From: Bacteroidia bacterium
GTDB taxonomy: Bacteria; Bacteroidota; Bacteroidia; B-17B0; Aurantibacillaceae
Direction: 5' to 3'
NCBI GenBank assembly: GCA_018000995.1
Contig: JAGNIU010000011.1
Location: forward strand, 1 to 64,000
Length of the DNA: 64,000 bases
The notes under the pieces are model-generated. The model was not told the DNA's origin and did no database searches. It saw only the letters and a list, made by a program, of their open reading frames with translations. Shown piece by piece: positions 36,043 through 45,180 of the stretch. Both the position numbers and the translations under genes were made by a program. Each line of letters opens with the position of its first letter. The stretch's first letter is position 1.

Positions 36043-36936
36043 ATGTTTAAAGATATAAATAAACATCACTTGTTGCTCCATTTTATTGTATTAATCTGGG
36101 GCTTTTCGCCAATACTGGGACGATTCATTACCTGCTCTACTATGCAATTAGTTTGGTTCAGGATTTTATTTACATTGATGTTGATTACCGGTTACATTGT
36201 TGTTTCTAAAGTTAGTATCAAGGTTAGCAGAGCTGATCTTTTTAAACTCGCAATCATTGGCGTTATTATTGCAATTCATTGGGTTTGTTTTTATGGTGCT
36301 ATAAAAGTCTCTAACGTATCGGTAACGATGGCAGCTTTTTCAACAGGCACTTTATTTACCGCAATAACAGAACCTTTAATCTTAAAACGTAAAATATTGT
36401 GGTATGAATTATTAATTGGCTTAATAATCATTGGCGCCATTTGCATGATTTTCTCGGTTGAGATTACGTATTGGTTAGGAATTACATTGGGAATTATTGC
36501 AGCTTTCACTGCTTCTATATTCTCTGTTCTGAACGCCATTATGGTACGTAGAATAAATTCAACCGCTATTTCGTATATCGAATTATGGTTCGGATTAATT
36601 GGTTTAAGTATTTACTTAGCCTTCACCAATGGTTTTAGCGCCGATTTTTTCGTATTAAACAACCAAGCTATTCTCGGTTTAGTTTTATTAGCGGGAATTT
36701 GCACCGCGTTTCCATTTATTGCGAGCGTAAACTTGATGAAACATTTGAGTCCATATACAATTACGCTTACAGTAAATCTTGAAACCGTTTACGGAATTAT
36801 TCTTGCTATCATTATTTACGAAGAGAATAAAGAACTATCGATGACTTTTTACGCGGGTGTATTGGTAATATTATTCTCCATTTTCTTTAACGCCTGGTTA
36901 AAGGGGAAACACGATAAAAAACATTTGATTACTTAA
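36043..36936 (+). CDS. EamA/DMT-superfamily transporter
   Basis: A 297-residue inner-membrane protein with ten predicted helices in two EamA halves (about 8-140 and 150-290). The first half opens with HFIVLIWGFSPILGRF and contains WVCFYGAIKVSNVSVTMA and FTAITEPLILK; the second contains LAGICTAFPFIASVNLMKHL and the typical ending with ETVYGIILAIIIYEE. The family exports metabolites or amino acids; the substrate is unknown. It is convergent with the nuclease gene (three bases between stops). Confidence 0.9.
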   Translation: MFKDINKHHLLLHFIVLIWGFSPILGRFITCSTMQLVWFRILFTLMLITGYIVVSKVSIKVSRADLFKLAIIGVIIAIHWVCFYGAIKVSNVSVTMAAFSTGTLFTAITEPLILKRKILWYELLIGLIIIGAICMIFSVEITYWLGITLGIIAAFTASIFSVLNAIMVRRINSTAISYIELWFGLIGLSIYLAFTNGFSADFFVLNNQAILGLVLLAGICTAFPFIASVNLMKHLSPYTITLTVNLETVYGIILAIIIYEENKELSMTFYAGVLVILFSIFFNAWLKGKHDKKHLIT

Positions 36937-36939
36937 AGG

Positions 36940-39786
36940 TTATCTGTTACAAATCGTTTTGTAAGCACAATACAAACAAATATCTTCATCTTCAGTCTGT
37001 ACAAATGAATTTCGTTCGTCAAAAACACCCTTAATGAATTTAATAAGATGATTTTCAAATTCAGTCATTAATTCGTTAGTAAGCATTAAAGGTGTTTTTC
37101 CTTTCTGAACAATAAACCGCGGTTCTTTTTCAAATTTCCTGAATGGAATAATGCAGGGTTTTATGTGCTGAGGTTGCGATAAATTATTTTTATAGGCTAA
37201 CCAGGCATACAAAAACAACTGTAATATTTTGTCGAATTTTTTATCAGTAAACAGTTCTTCAAAACTGCTAAACTCAAATTTATCAGCTGATTTTACAGAA
37301 CTTTTATAATCAATAATACGTAATTCCTCTCCTACTCTATCAATACGATCGGCTTTACCCTTAATATAAATAGTGGTCGGTTTATTATTTAGAGTAATTG
37401 CTAAAGAAGTTTCTAATTCTTTTTCGAGAGCAACAATATTCAGGTTCGTTTTATTTAATTGGCGGATATAACTATTATCAAAATCCAACAATTTCCCAAC
37501 GTACACTTTCAAAACGCTTTGCTGTAGTAAATTTTTTCCTTGAAAGGCTTCCGCCTTAGAAAAATAATTCAGAAACTTTGATTCAACCGTTTGTGGAATT
37601 ATTTTTTTTAATTCCTTAATATCATTTGTGGTAATATTTCTATTGATAAAAGGCGTATAAAGCGCTTCTAACGATTCATGCAAAATAGAACCAAAGGTAT
37701 TCGCCTCGGCAGATTCTTCTAAATCGGTCGACTCTTTTAAACCACCACCATACCTGAAATAAAATTTCAAACTACAATCTTTAAATGAGATTAATGATGA
37801 TGGTGATAATCCCGAGTACTTATCGTTTAAAGTCGCCTTTTTATAAATACGCTCAAGCGATTCAGTGTTTTTAGGAATTGCGATTTCGGATGAAGTTTTA
37901 TTTGCGGTAATAGTTCCTACTCCAATACTTTCTTTAATGTTTATGTTCTGGTTATAAGCCGCCATTTCTAACTGGAGCTGACTAACAAACCTGCTTTTCT
38001 CACCTTTACCAAACGTATCTGTTTCGGTATCATAAGTAATGAAAATATTTTTGGCACGTTGCAATAAACGGTAAAAGTGATACGCGTAAATCGCATCCTT
38101 GTCTGCATACAAAGGCAAACCAAAATAACGTTTCAAATCATTTGGAATAAATGAGTTTTGTGATTTACCGGAAGGAAGAACCCCTTCGTTTACCGAAACA
38201 AAAATCACATTTTCAAAATCCAAAGTCCGTGTTTCTAAAACTCCCATTATTTGCAAACCACGTAAAGGTTCACCAATAAAAGCAGCCGAACAGGAACCAA
38301 CAATTTGATTAAATAATATTTTAAATGATTTTAAAGTTTCAAAATACTTATAGTCGTTTACAAAATCACTTACGCGGTTAAAGTTTTTAATAAGTACCTG
38401 GAGATATTCGAGTTCAATGCTTTTGTAATTGTTTAGCTCTGTACTTAAATGATATTCCTTTACCTTATTTAAAATTTCCGATAAACTAAAAACCGCTTGT
38501 TTGGCTCCCGACCAAGGGGAAAATAGATGAACAATTTTCTCATAATCCTCACCAAACAAATCGCTCAATAAATTATCAGTAATAAAAGCATAATTTTTAT
38601 CTAGAATACGATTGATAATTGAATCCGTTTTTTTAAGATTTAACATCGCGGCATAATCTTTAAAAAACGGATGACGTAATACACTTAAGAAATCCTGATA
38701 ATAAATGTGTTTCTGTTTTTTTTGTTGCTTCTCGTAATCACTTTGAATTTTCAAAAGTAAATCCATAAAATTATACGGTGAGGTATATTTTATCGGATAT
38801 TCCATAGTGATATTCACATACTCCACATTATCCGGCAACATTTTAAGAACCGGCCATAATAATTTTTCATTCGCTAAAACAATTGCAATTGAATCGGGTG
38901 CTACACCTTTATCTAATAGATTTTTTACAATTGTACTTACCGTTTGTGATTGTCCCATTTGTTTAGGAACCGCAATCACATCAATATTTTTTTCCTCAGT
39001 AAAGTAATTACCAATAAAATTGGTGTTTTTATCAATAAATGTTTTAAAATTTCTTCTCAAGAACAAACCCGCTTCTTGCACAGGATTATCCAAATAATAT
39101 GAGTCTGCATCCCAAATAACTTCTGCTTTTCCGCTTTTACAAAGACTCGAAAATATTTTGGTCTCCGCTGCATTTAAAGCATTGAAGCCACAGAAAACTA
39201 TTTTACTGAATTGCTTTGTGTAGTCGCTGTTTTCAAATTTATTGACAGCTTCTCTATAACTTAAACCTTGATAACCTTCATTCTTCTTCAAAAGTGCTGA
39301 GGTAAAATGCGCGTACATATTACCAAGCTGACGCATAAAATTAATGTAGTTGATTTGAAACTCGCTTAATTCTTCCTCACCTAAACTCCAGTTTTCAATT
39401 TCCTTAATCTCTTTTAGGTTTTGATATAAGGCGACGGCATCTGCTAAATATCTATCAATCTCATTAAAATCTTGTAAAATTAAATTGCCCCATTTCGCAA
39501 ATGAATCAAATGGTTCGGCTTGTTCGGCGTAAACTGCCTTATAGCTTTCGTAGAGTCGGCAAATTAAATCAACATCTTCTAAATTTTGTAAGCCTGATAA
39601 CTCAGAAATAAAATCTTCGGCTGAAATAATAGTGGGAAGCCAAATTGTTTTTTTATAAACTTGAGCTAAATGATTTTTTAAAAAGAGGGCGCCGCGTTTA
39701 TTTGGCAAAACAATACAAAGACTGTCCAAATTTTCTTTGTAGTTTTGTTCGATATGTTGAGCAACCTGATATAGAAACGCGTGCAT
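36940..39786 (-). CDS. AddB-like PD-(D/E)XK nuclease with Fe-S cysteines
   Basis: A 948-residue protein resembling the AddB subunit of the AddAB recombination nuclease. The N-terminal two-thirds have a helicase-like layout, but the expected Walker A is replaced (CIVLPNKRGALFL), so it is probably inactive as a helicase. The C-terminal nuclease has GKADRID (D813) and IDYKSS (D826, K828). Four cysteines (C671 in FKDCSLKF, then C937, C940, C946 in ICLYCAYKTICNR) fit the AddB 4Fe-4S cluster. It should act with an AddA/RecB-type helicase in double-strand break repair; that gene is not in the window. Its start codon lies one base from the start of the opposite gene. Confidence 0.82.
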   Translation of the reverse strand: MHAFLYQVAQHIEQNYKENLDSLCIVLPNKRGALFLKNHLAQVYKKTIWLPTIISAEDFISELSGLQNLEDVDLICRLYESYKAVYAEQAEPFDSFAKWGNLILQDFNEIDRYLADAVALYQNLKEIKEIENWSLGEEELSEFQINYINFMRQLGNMYAHFTSALLKKNEGYQGLSYREAVNKFENSDYTKQFSKIVFCGFNALNAAETKIFSSLCKSGKAEVIWDADSYYLDNPVQEAGLFLRRNFKTFIDKNTNFIGNYFTEEKNIDVIAVPKQMGQSQTVSTIVKNLLDKGVAPDSIAIVLANEKLLWPVLKMLPDNVEYVNITMEYPIKYTSPYNFMDLLLKIQSDYEKQQKKQKHIYYQDFLSVLRHPFFKDYAAMLNLKKTDSIINRILDKNYAFITDNLLSDLFGEDYEKIVHLFSPWSGAKQAVFSLSEILNKVKEYHLSTELNNYKSIELEYLQVLIKNFNRVSDFVNDYKYFETLKSFKILFNQIVGSCSAAFIGEPLRGLQIMGVLETRTLDFENVIFVSVNEGVLPSGKSQNSFIPNDLKRYFGLPLYADKDAIYAYHFYRLLQRAKNIFITYDTETDTFGKGEKSRFVSQLQLEMAAYNQNINIKESIGVGTITANKTSSEIAIPKNTESLERIYKKATLNDKYSGLSPSSLISFKDCSLKFYFRYGGGLKESTDLEESAEANTFGSILHESLEALYTPFINRNITTNDIKELKKIIPQTVESKFLNYFSKAEAFQGKNLLQQSVLKVYVGKLLDFDNSYIRQLNKTNLNIVALEKELETSLAITLNNKPTTIYIKGKADRIDRVGEELRIIDYKSSVKSADKFEFSSFEELFTDKKFDKILQLFLYAWLAYKNNLSQPQHIKPCIIPFRKFEKEPRFIVQKGKTPLMLTNELMTEFENHLIKFIKGVFDERNSFVQTEDEDICLYCAYKTICNR

Positions 39787-39787
39787 A

Positions 39788-40033
39788 ATGGCTTTTGAAG
39801 ATATACAATTTCCTGTTTACCGTAAGTATAAAAACAATAACACGTTTTTTAAGATTATCTCGCGTGATACTTTTGAGGAAATTCAGATTATTGGCACCCG
39901 CGCGAAACTGAATGTAATTACCGCCACCCAATTCCCGGAAATGAACCATATTTACGATTTGGTGTATAATCATGAGGGACTTGGCTCGGAAATAACTGAT
40001 AATGAGTGGCTTGAAGCGCTTAAAAAAGTTTAA
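39788..40033 (+). CDS. Conserved hypothetical protein (81 aa)
   Basis: An 81-residue soluble protein without signal or membrane segment. It begins MAFEDIQFPVYRKYKNNNTF, has a beta-rich first half (FFKIISRDTFEEIQIIG) and an acidic helical end (LGSEITDNEWLEALKKV). I do not recognise a named family. The single-base spacing from the divergent nuclease gene means each gene's promoter must lie inside the other's coding region. It is followed by a clear terminator. Confidence 0.72.
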   Translation: MAFEDIQFPVYRKYKNNNTFFKIISRDTFEEIQIIGTRAKLNVITATQFPEMNHIYDLVYNHEGLGSEITDNEWLEALKKV

Positions 40034-40034
40034 G

Positions 40035-40066
40035 AATTACGGTATTTTTCTCTCCGTAATTTTTTG
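40035..40066 (+). terminator. Intrinsic terminator whose T-tract overlaps the next promoter
   Basis: AATTACGG (40035-40042) pairs perfectly with CCGTAATT (40054-40061), and a T run follows. The last bases of the T run are also the -33 TTG of the ribosomal protein promoter. Confidence 0.75.
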
Positions 40067-40091
40067 AAATTCAGTAATATTCGTATATTTG
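40064..40091 (+). promoter_or_regulatory. Promoter of the rpsF-rpsR-rplI operon
   Basis: TTG at 40064-40066, exactly 17 bases, then TATATTTG at 40084-40091. This matches the Bacteroidota consensus throughout. The rpsF start is 33 bases downstream, with AAAGGAAA as a possible ribosome binding site. Confidence 0.8.
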
Positions 40092-40123
40092 CAGCCCTAT
40101 TAAAAATTAAAGGAAAATAAGCA

Positions 40124-40495
40124 ATGGAAAAACGCTATGAGACGGTCTTCATTTTAACTCCCGTTTTGTCTGATGATCAGGCAAAGGAGGCCGCAAAAAA
40201 ATTCAAAAAAACCCTCACCGATTTGGGAGCTAAGGTTATTAACGAGGAAAATTGGGGCTTACGTAAGTTAGCATACCCTATTCAAAAGAAAACAACCGGT
40301 TTCTACCATTTAATGGAGTTTACAGGAACATCTGAAACTTTGATTAATGAGTTAGAAGTAGTTTACAAACGCGATGAGCGAGTGTTACGTTTTTTAACTG
40401 TGGCTTTAGATAAACATGCTGCAGCATATAGCGAAAAGCGCCGCGGTAAAGTAGCAGAAGCTAAAACTAAAAAGAAAGAATCGGCTAACGCTTAA
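40124..40495 (+). CDS. rpsF: 30S ribosomal protein S6
   Basis: A 123-residue S6 with the typical start [19 protein letters not shown], the central [19 protein letters not shown], and a lysine/alanine-rich tail after [11 protein letters not shown] that is longer than in E. coli but common in Bacteroidota. It binds S18 on the 30S platform. It is the first gene of the operon with rpsR and rplI; ssb is not inserted between them as in many other phyla. Confidence 0.98.
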   Translation: MEKRYETVFILTPVLSDDQAKEAAKKFKKTLTDLGAKVINEENWGLRKLAYPIQKKTTGFYHLMEFTGTSETLINELEVVYKRDERVLRFLTVALDKHAAAYSEKRRGKVAEAKTKKKESANA

Positions 40496-40521
40496 TTGTT
40501 TAATTATTAAAGAAACAGAAA

Positions 40522-40788
40522 ATGGCAAATAATAAAGAAATACGTTTTTTAAACCCACCAACAGCAGATGTAAAAAGAAAAAAATACTGCCGTTTTAAAA
40601 AGAGTGGTATTAAATATATCGATTACAAAGACCCTGATTTTTTATTGAAGTTCGTTAACGAACAAGGTAAGTTATTACCACGTCGTTTAACTGGTACATC
40701 ATTAAAATACCAACGCAAAGTGGCACAAGCTGTAAAACGCGCTCGTCATATTGCTTTAATGCCGTATGTAGCCGATTTAATGAAGTAA
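40522..40788 (+). CDS. rpsR: 30S ribosomal protein S18
   Basis: An 88-residue S18 containing [19 protein letters not shown], the motif [20 protein letters not shown], and the C-terminal [13 protein letters not shown]. It lies 26 bases after rpsF, with an AAAGAAA-type leader. It sits with S6 on the 30S platform; the single cysteine is the position that binds zinc or is unpaired in other species. Confidence 0.98.
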   Translation: MANNKEIRFLNPPTADVKRKKYCRFKKSGIKYIDYKDPDFLLKFVNEQGKLLPRRLTGTSLKYQRKVAQAVKRARHIALMPYVADLMK

Positions 40789-40812
40789 TAATATTTTTAA
40801 AGAAAAATCACA

Positions 40813-41259
40813 ATGGAAGTTATTTTAAAACAAGATATCAAAGGATTAGGGTTCGCAGACGACTTAGTAAAAGTTCGTCCAGGTTACGGCCGTAACTTTT
40901 TAATCCCACGCGGTGCAGCTACATTAGCTACTGAAGGTGCTAAAAAAATGCATGCTGAAATTATGAAACAACGCTCTTTTAAAGAAGAGAAGTTACGTAA
41001 AGAAGCTACTGCAAACGCTGAGAAATTATCTGCTGTTACCATTAAAATTGGTGCTAAAGCAGGCGAAAACGGAAAGATTTTCGGTTCAGTTACAACTATA
41101 CAAGTAGCAGAAGCTTTAAACAAAGCCGGCTACCCTGTAGAACGTAAAAACATTGAAATAAGCGAAGAATCAATTAAAGCTTTAGGTACTTACACTGCTA
41201 AAGTTCGTTTATTTAAAGATGTTAACGCTTCAATTAGCTTTGAAGTAGTGGCTGAATAA
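40813..41259 (+). CDS. rplI: 50S ribosomal protein L9
   Basis: A 148-residue L9 with the N-terminal domain (MEVILKQDIKGLGFADDLVK, RPGYGRNFLIPRGAATLAT), a long central helix, and the C-terminal domain (KIFGSVTTIQVAEAL). It is the last gene of the operon, followed by a strong terminator 18 bases on. Confidence 0.98.
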   Translation: MEVILKQDIKGLGFADDLVKVRPGYGRNFLIPRGAATLATEGAKKMHAEIMKQRSFKEEKLRKEATANAEKLSAVTIKIGAKAGENGKIFGSVTTIQVAEALNKAGYPVERKNIEISEESIKALGTYTAKVRLFKDVNASISFEVVAE

Positions 41260-41277
41260 TTAAACCACATTATAAAT

Positions 41278-41312
41278 AAAACCCCATCTTCCTTAGGTCG
41301 ATGGGGTTTTTT
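41278..41312 (+). terminator. Terminator of the rpsF-rpsR-rplI operon
   Basis: AAAACCCCATC (41278-41288) pairs perfectly with GATGGGGTTTT (41300-41310) around an 11-base loop, followed by Ts. Confidence 0.9.
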
Positions 41313-41321
41313 ATTTTAAAG

Positions 41322-41329
41322 TATATTTA
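41322..41329 (+). promoter_or_regulatory. Putative -7 box directly before the PrsW gene
   Basis: TATATTTA (one mismatch to TAnnTTTG) ends five bases before the ATG at 41335, so any transcript from it would be leaderless. The -33 region is T-rich without a TTG. Confidence 0.35.
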
Positions 41330-41334
41330 CACTA

Positions 41335-42672
41335 ATGTACAATCTGTTTTTCTATCTCTATCTTGCCTTCTCTGCAGTAGCTGCAGTATTAAGCATCAGC
41401 ATGTGGCTCGATTACTTCCGTAAGATAGATGTATTTGAACCGGAAAAAATTAAACACTTATTATTTGCTATGCTGATTGGTTGCGGCACACCTTTTTTAA
41501 GCATCTCTCTTTATAATTTAATTGATTTAACCGGAGTACAAATGACCGGCGATGTAGCAAATGATTTGTTTTATACCATTGTTGTAATTGGAGCTAACGA
41601 AGAACTCTGCAAAATTATTGGTGTTATAATTGCTTTCAGATTATTGCGGAATTATATTAAAGAACCTATCGACTATTTAGTTTACGCCGGTTTAGTGGCG
41701 CTTGGTTTTTCTATTGTAGAAAACTTTAAATACTTCAATCATTATGGGATACAAATTATTACTACACGCGCTTTTTATTCGGCCTTAGTACACATTATCA
41801 ATACCACAATTATTGTGTATGGTTTTTACCGACTAAAATTATTTGGCAGAGGCAAACAACTTACCAATACACTAATTGCGTTTGCGGTTTCAGCTTCTTC
41901 GCATGGATTGTTTGATTTCTTTTTAATGAATGAATTTTTAGGAGAATACACGCAGGCGTTTTCTATTCTCATTTATTTAATAGGAATTAATTTTTGGGTG
42001 CAGATGCTTAATAATGCCAATAACTTTTCCGATAATTTCAATTATGAAAAAATACATTTCTCAGGACAAATATTTTACCGCTTGTTGTTTTGGTATCTAG
42101 CTACTATGATTTTCACTATCATTTATAACATGATTGTATTTACCCCGCAAAGAGCCCTAAGTTATTTCTATCACAGTTTAGTGAGTGATGGTTTATTATT
42201 ATTCATTGTTATTATACGGGCAAGCCGATTCAAAATATTTCAACAACGTTATTTTGACGTGAAGATTGAATTACCTATTTACGTTACAAAAAATAACGAC
42301 GAAGATTTTAAATTACTTTGGTTTATTCCTATTAAAATTCGTGGAGAAGGGGTTTTCGAATATAAACTCACTACTTTTTTAAATAAAATAATAGAGATAT
42401 TTCCACTTAACGAAACCAATTCCACTTTAAAAGAACCTATAAAAGTAAGGTTAAGCGAAAAAATTTTATTGAAAGATGAAGTTGTCGTTTATCAAGCGCA
42501 TCACAACAATCAAACCTATTATATTAAACCAAAAACCAACGGCGAAACCGAAACCGATGACGATTTTCCTATTTCAGGGCTTTTTACTTTAAAAACAGGC
42601 ATAAACCAAGAAAACACCAGCGAAATCTCCTATAAAGACCTCCATTTTCTCGAGTGGGTTTATACCAAATAA
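41335..42672 (+). CDS. PrsW-family glutamic intramembrane protease, with extra C-terminal domain
   Basis: A 445-residue multispanning membrane protein. The PrsW core (about 40-220) has E89-E90 in ANEELCKI, E129 in FSIVENFKYF, H153 in ALVHIINTT and H190-D194 in SSHGLFDFF, the conserved residues of this family. PrsW cleaves an anti-sigma factor in Bacillus; the target here is unknown. After about residue 300 a soluble domain of around 140 residues follows (FKLLWFIPIKIRGEGVFEYK) with no assignment. It lies alone, 75 bases after rplI, and is followed by a PorP/SprF gene. Confidence 0.86.
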   Translation: MYNLFFYLYLAFSAVAAVLSISMWLDYFRKIDVFEPEKIKHLLFAMLIGCGTPFLSISLYNLIDLTGVQMTGDVANDLFYTIVVIGANEELCKIIGVIIAFRLLRNYIKEPIDYLVYAGLVALGFSIVENFKYFNHYGIQIITTRAFYSALVHIINTTIIVYGFYRLKLFGRGKQLTNTLIAFAVSASSHGLFDFFLMNEFLGEYTQAFSILIYLIGINFWVQMLNNANNFSDNFNYEKIHFSGQIFYRLLFWYLATMIFTIIYNMIVFTPQRALSYFYHSLVSDGLLLFIVIIRASRFKIFQQRYFDVKIELPIYVTKNNDEDFKLLWFIPIKIRGEGVFEYKLTTFLNKIIEIFPLNETNSTLKEPIKVRLSEKILLKDEVVVYQAHHNNQTYYIKPKTNGETETDDDFPISGLFTLKTGINQENTSEISYKDLHFLEWVYTK

Positions 42673-42706
42673 GCTCTTTTTTCCGTAAATTAGTAAGCAT
42701 ATTTTT

Positions 42707-43666
42707 TTGAAGAAGTTCGTCCTCATATTGATTGCCTTTTTGTCTTTTACATCAGTAAATGCACAAATGTATCCGTGGTTTACGCAGTACCGCAGCAATA
42801 TGTATTTGTTCAATCCTGCATTCTGCGGCACTAAACGCTTTATCGATTTCAGAATGTTTTACCGTAATCAATGGACTGGTTATAAAGGCGCTCCCATAAC
42901 TTATGCTGCTTCACTTAATATGCGTTTAGCTGAAGGCAAAGTAGGTTTAGGTGGTTTTGTTTTTAATGATGAGATTGGTCCTTTTAGAACAACAAACGCT
43001 GCTCTAACTCTAGCTTACCATTTAAAATTTGATGATCTTGAATTATCGGTAGGTGTTCAGGGTATTTATATGGCACAAACTTTCAACGGTTCAAAAGTTA
43101 CTTTGCATAATTCTGTTGATAGAGCAATTGATTTAGAAAGTACAGGGAATATTAAAGGTGGTGACGGAAGTGTTGGTATGGTTTTAATTAACGACCGCTT
43201 TTATTTAGGAATTGGTGCCAATAATTTAATTGGTAAAGAAATGGTTTATTATCAAGGCGACCCCTTCTATAAAGGAAAATATAAAAACGAACCATCCTAT
43301 ACAATAGGTGCAGCTTTTAATTACGCAGAAGACCCAAATTACACTTTCGAGAATTCAATAATGGCGTTATATACAAAAGGCGTTCCGTTTTATTTTGATT
43401 ACACTTTACGTTTAAACATTCAAAAAGTATTGTTAACCGGAGTTAGTGTTCGTTTAAAAGATGCTATTGCTTTACACTTAGGTGTGACTATAAAAAATCA
43501 ATTACAAATTGCTTACAGTTACGATATTATCACATCACCATTAAGAAAGTACAATTCAGGTTCGCATGAAATCAGTTTTGTTTTCTCCTCTAATATGGGA
43601 AGAGATCAAAAGAAAAAAGGATTTAATAACAGATTCTTAAAACAGAAATTTCAGTACCTTTTATAA
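42707..43666 (+). CDS. PorP/SprF-family T9SS-associated outer-membrane protein
   Basis: A 319-residue outer-membrane beta-barrel of the PorP/SprF family, which helps T9SS cargo with type B sorting domains reach the surface. Signal LKKFVLILIAFLSFTSVNAQ (TTG start at 42707, the only start that keeps the signal), then the family pattern TQYRSNMYLFNPAFCGTK, FYRNQWTGYKGAP, GKVGLGGFVFNDEIGPFRT. A basic end (RDQKKKGFNNRFLKQKFQY) follows the last strand. Cargo with type B domains lies about 9 kb (31661) and 13 kb (26511) upstream, so it is an orphan relative to cargo. Confidence 0.9.
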   Translation: MKKFVLILIAFLSFTSVNAQMYPWFTQYRSNMYLFNPAFCGTKRFIDFRMFYRNQWTGYKGAPITYAASLNMRLAEGKVGLGGFVFNDEIGPFRTTNAALTLAYHLKFDDLELSVGVQGIYMAQTFNGSKVTLHNSVDRAIDLESTGNIKGGDGSVGMVLINDRFYLGIGANNLIGKEMVYYQGDPFYKGKYKNEPSYTIGAAFNYAEDPNYTFENSIMALYTKGVPFYFDYTLRLNIQKVLLTGVSVRLKDAIALHLGVTIKNQLQIAYSYDIITSPLRKYNSGSHEISFVFSSNMGRDQKKKGFNNRFLKQKFQYLL

Positions 43667-43669
43667 GTA

Positions 43670-43775
43670 CGATTAACAAGGTACGAAGTACGAGTTAAAA
43701 AAAGAACAAACAATTACTATGAAATCAACAATATTTACAATTCATTATTCGTCAATCGTCGTTCGTAAATCGTAA
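43670..43775. repeat. Inverted pair of TACGA-type intergenic repeats
   Basis: Units such as GTACGAAGTACGAG at 43670-43700 and their reverse form (TCGTCAATCGTCGTTCG) at 43746-43775 flank about 45 bases of AT-rich DNA. The same family occurs at 36001-36030. They may be a dispersed repeat with hairpin potential. Confidence 0.5.
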
Positions 43776-43779
43776 TTCT

Positions 43780-45180
43780 GTGTATCCCTTTTTAAACGAA
43801 AATATTTTTAAACTAATACGTGAATGTTCAGATGAATTGAACGTTGATGCTTACGTTATTGGTGGCTTTGTTCGTGATACCATAATGCAACGCCCCACAA
43901 AAGATATTGATGTTGTTACGATTGGTAAAGGAATTGATTTAGCGGAACGTTTACACAAAAAATTAGGAAAAGAATCTCATCTTTCTGTTTTTAAAAATTT
44001 TGGAACTGCACAAATTAAGTTTGGTGATTTAGAAATTGAATTTGTAGGCGCCCGCAAAGAATCGTACAATCGCGATTCAAGAAAACCTATTGTAGAAGAC
44101 GGAACCTTAGAAGATGACCAAAACCGCCGCGATTTTACAATTAATGCTTTAGCTATTGGTGTTTCTAAAAATAATTACGGGAAACTATTAGACCCCTTTG
44201 GTGGCTTAGCCGATATCGAGAAAAAAATATTACGCACACCTTTAGAACCGGGTATCACCTATAGCGATGATCCTTTACGTATGATGCGAGCTATTCGTTT
44301 CTCTACTCAATTAGGTTTTGAAATTGAAAGAGAATCCTATGAAGCTATCATAGAAAATAAAAAACGTTTAGATATTGTTTCGCGTGAACGCATTACCGAC
44401 GAACTCAATAAAATTATTCTTGCAAAAAAACCATCTCAGGGTTTTAAATTATTATTTAATACAGGTTTATTGCATTTGTTTTTTCCGGAGATGGTGAAGT
44501 TACAAGGTGTTGATACTGTTAACGGACAATCTCACAAAGATAATTTTTACCATACTTTAGAAGTACTAGACAACGTGGCATCTAAAAGCGATAACCTTTG
44601 GTTACGTTGGGCTGCCATTTTACACGATATAGCAAAACCAGCCACAAAACGTTTTGAAGAAAACCACGGCTTTACATTTCATGGTCACGAAGACAAAGGT
44701 GCGCGCATGGTACCAAAAATTTTCGCGAACTTAAAATTACCCTTGAATGAAAAAATGAAATACGTACAAAAACTTGTACTACTTCATTTACGTCCAATTG
44801 TATTAGCAAAAACAGAAATTACAGATAGTGCTGTTCGTAGAGTGTTATTTGAAGCAGGAGAAGACGTAGAAGATTTAATGGCATTATGCGAAGCTGATAT
44901 CACCACTAAAAACCCAAACAAAGTAAAACGTTACTTAGCGAATTTTGAGCTGGTGAGAAAAAAGATGGTGGAGTTAGAGGAGAAAGACAAACTTCGTAAC
45001 TGGCAACCTCCTATTGATGGCGAAGAGATTATGAAATTATTTAACCTCACACCGGGAAGAGAAATTGGTATTTTAAAAAACGCCTTAAAGGACGCGATTC
45101 TCGACGGTGAAGTAGCAAATGATTATGCAGAGGCAAAAGTGTTTCTCGAAAACAAATTCAAAACCTTAAGTAAAAAGTAA
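43780..45180 (+). CDS. cca: CCA tRNA nucleotidyltransferase with HD domain
   Basis: A 466-residue class II nucleotidyltransferase that adds or repairs the tRNA CCA end. GGFVRD (28-33) and the metal-binding pair D42xD44 (KDIDVVT) are in place, followed by DDQNRRDFTINALAIG, LRMMRAIRFSTQLGF, and an HD phosphohydrolase domain (RWAAILHDIAKPATK). The start is a GTG at 43780; no ATG fits. It is an A-adding or full CCA-adding enzyme; which one cannot be decided here. Its stop overlaps the GSCFA start by one base. Confidence 0.93.
   Translation: MYPFLNENIFKLIRECSDELNVDAYVIGGFVRDTIMQRPTKDIDVVTIGKGIDLAERLHKKLGKESHLSVFKNFGTAQIKFGDLEIEFVGARKESYNRDSRKPIVEDGTLEDDQNRRDFTINALAIGVSKNNYGKLLDPFGGLADIEKKILRTPLEPGITYSDDPLRMMRAIRFSTQLGFEIERESYEAIIENKKRLDIVSRERITDELNKIILAKKPSQGFKLLFNTGLLHLFFPEMVKLQGVDTVNGQSHKDNFYHTLEVLDNVASKSDNLWLRWAAILHDIAKPATKRFEENHGFTFHGHEDKGARMVPKIFANLKLPLNEKMKYVQKLVLLHLRPIVLAKTEITDSAVRRVLFEAGEDVEDLMALCEADITTKNPNKVKRYLANFELVRKKMVELEEKDKLRNWQPPIDGEEIMKLFNLTPGREIGILKNALKDAILDGEVANDYAEAKVFLENKFKTLSKK

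Noticed and set aside
40092-40123. S6:S18 autoregulatory RNA leader
   Set aside because: The leader after the promoter is about 30 bases and has no hairpin with the CCG bulge; the hairpin at 40035 lies upstream of the promoter and is a terminator.
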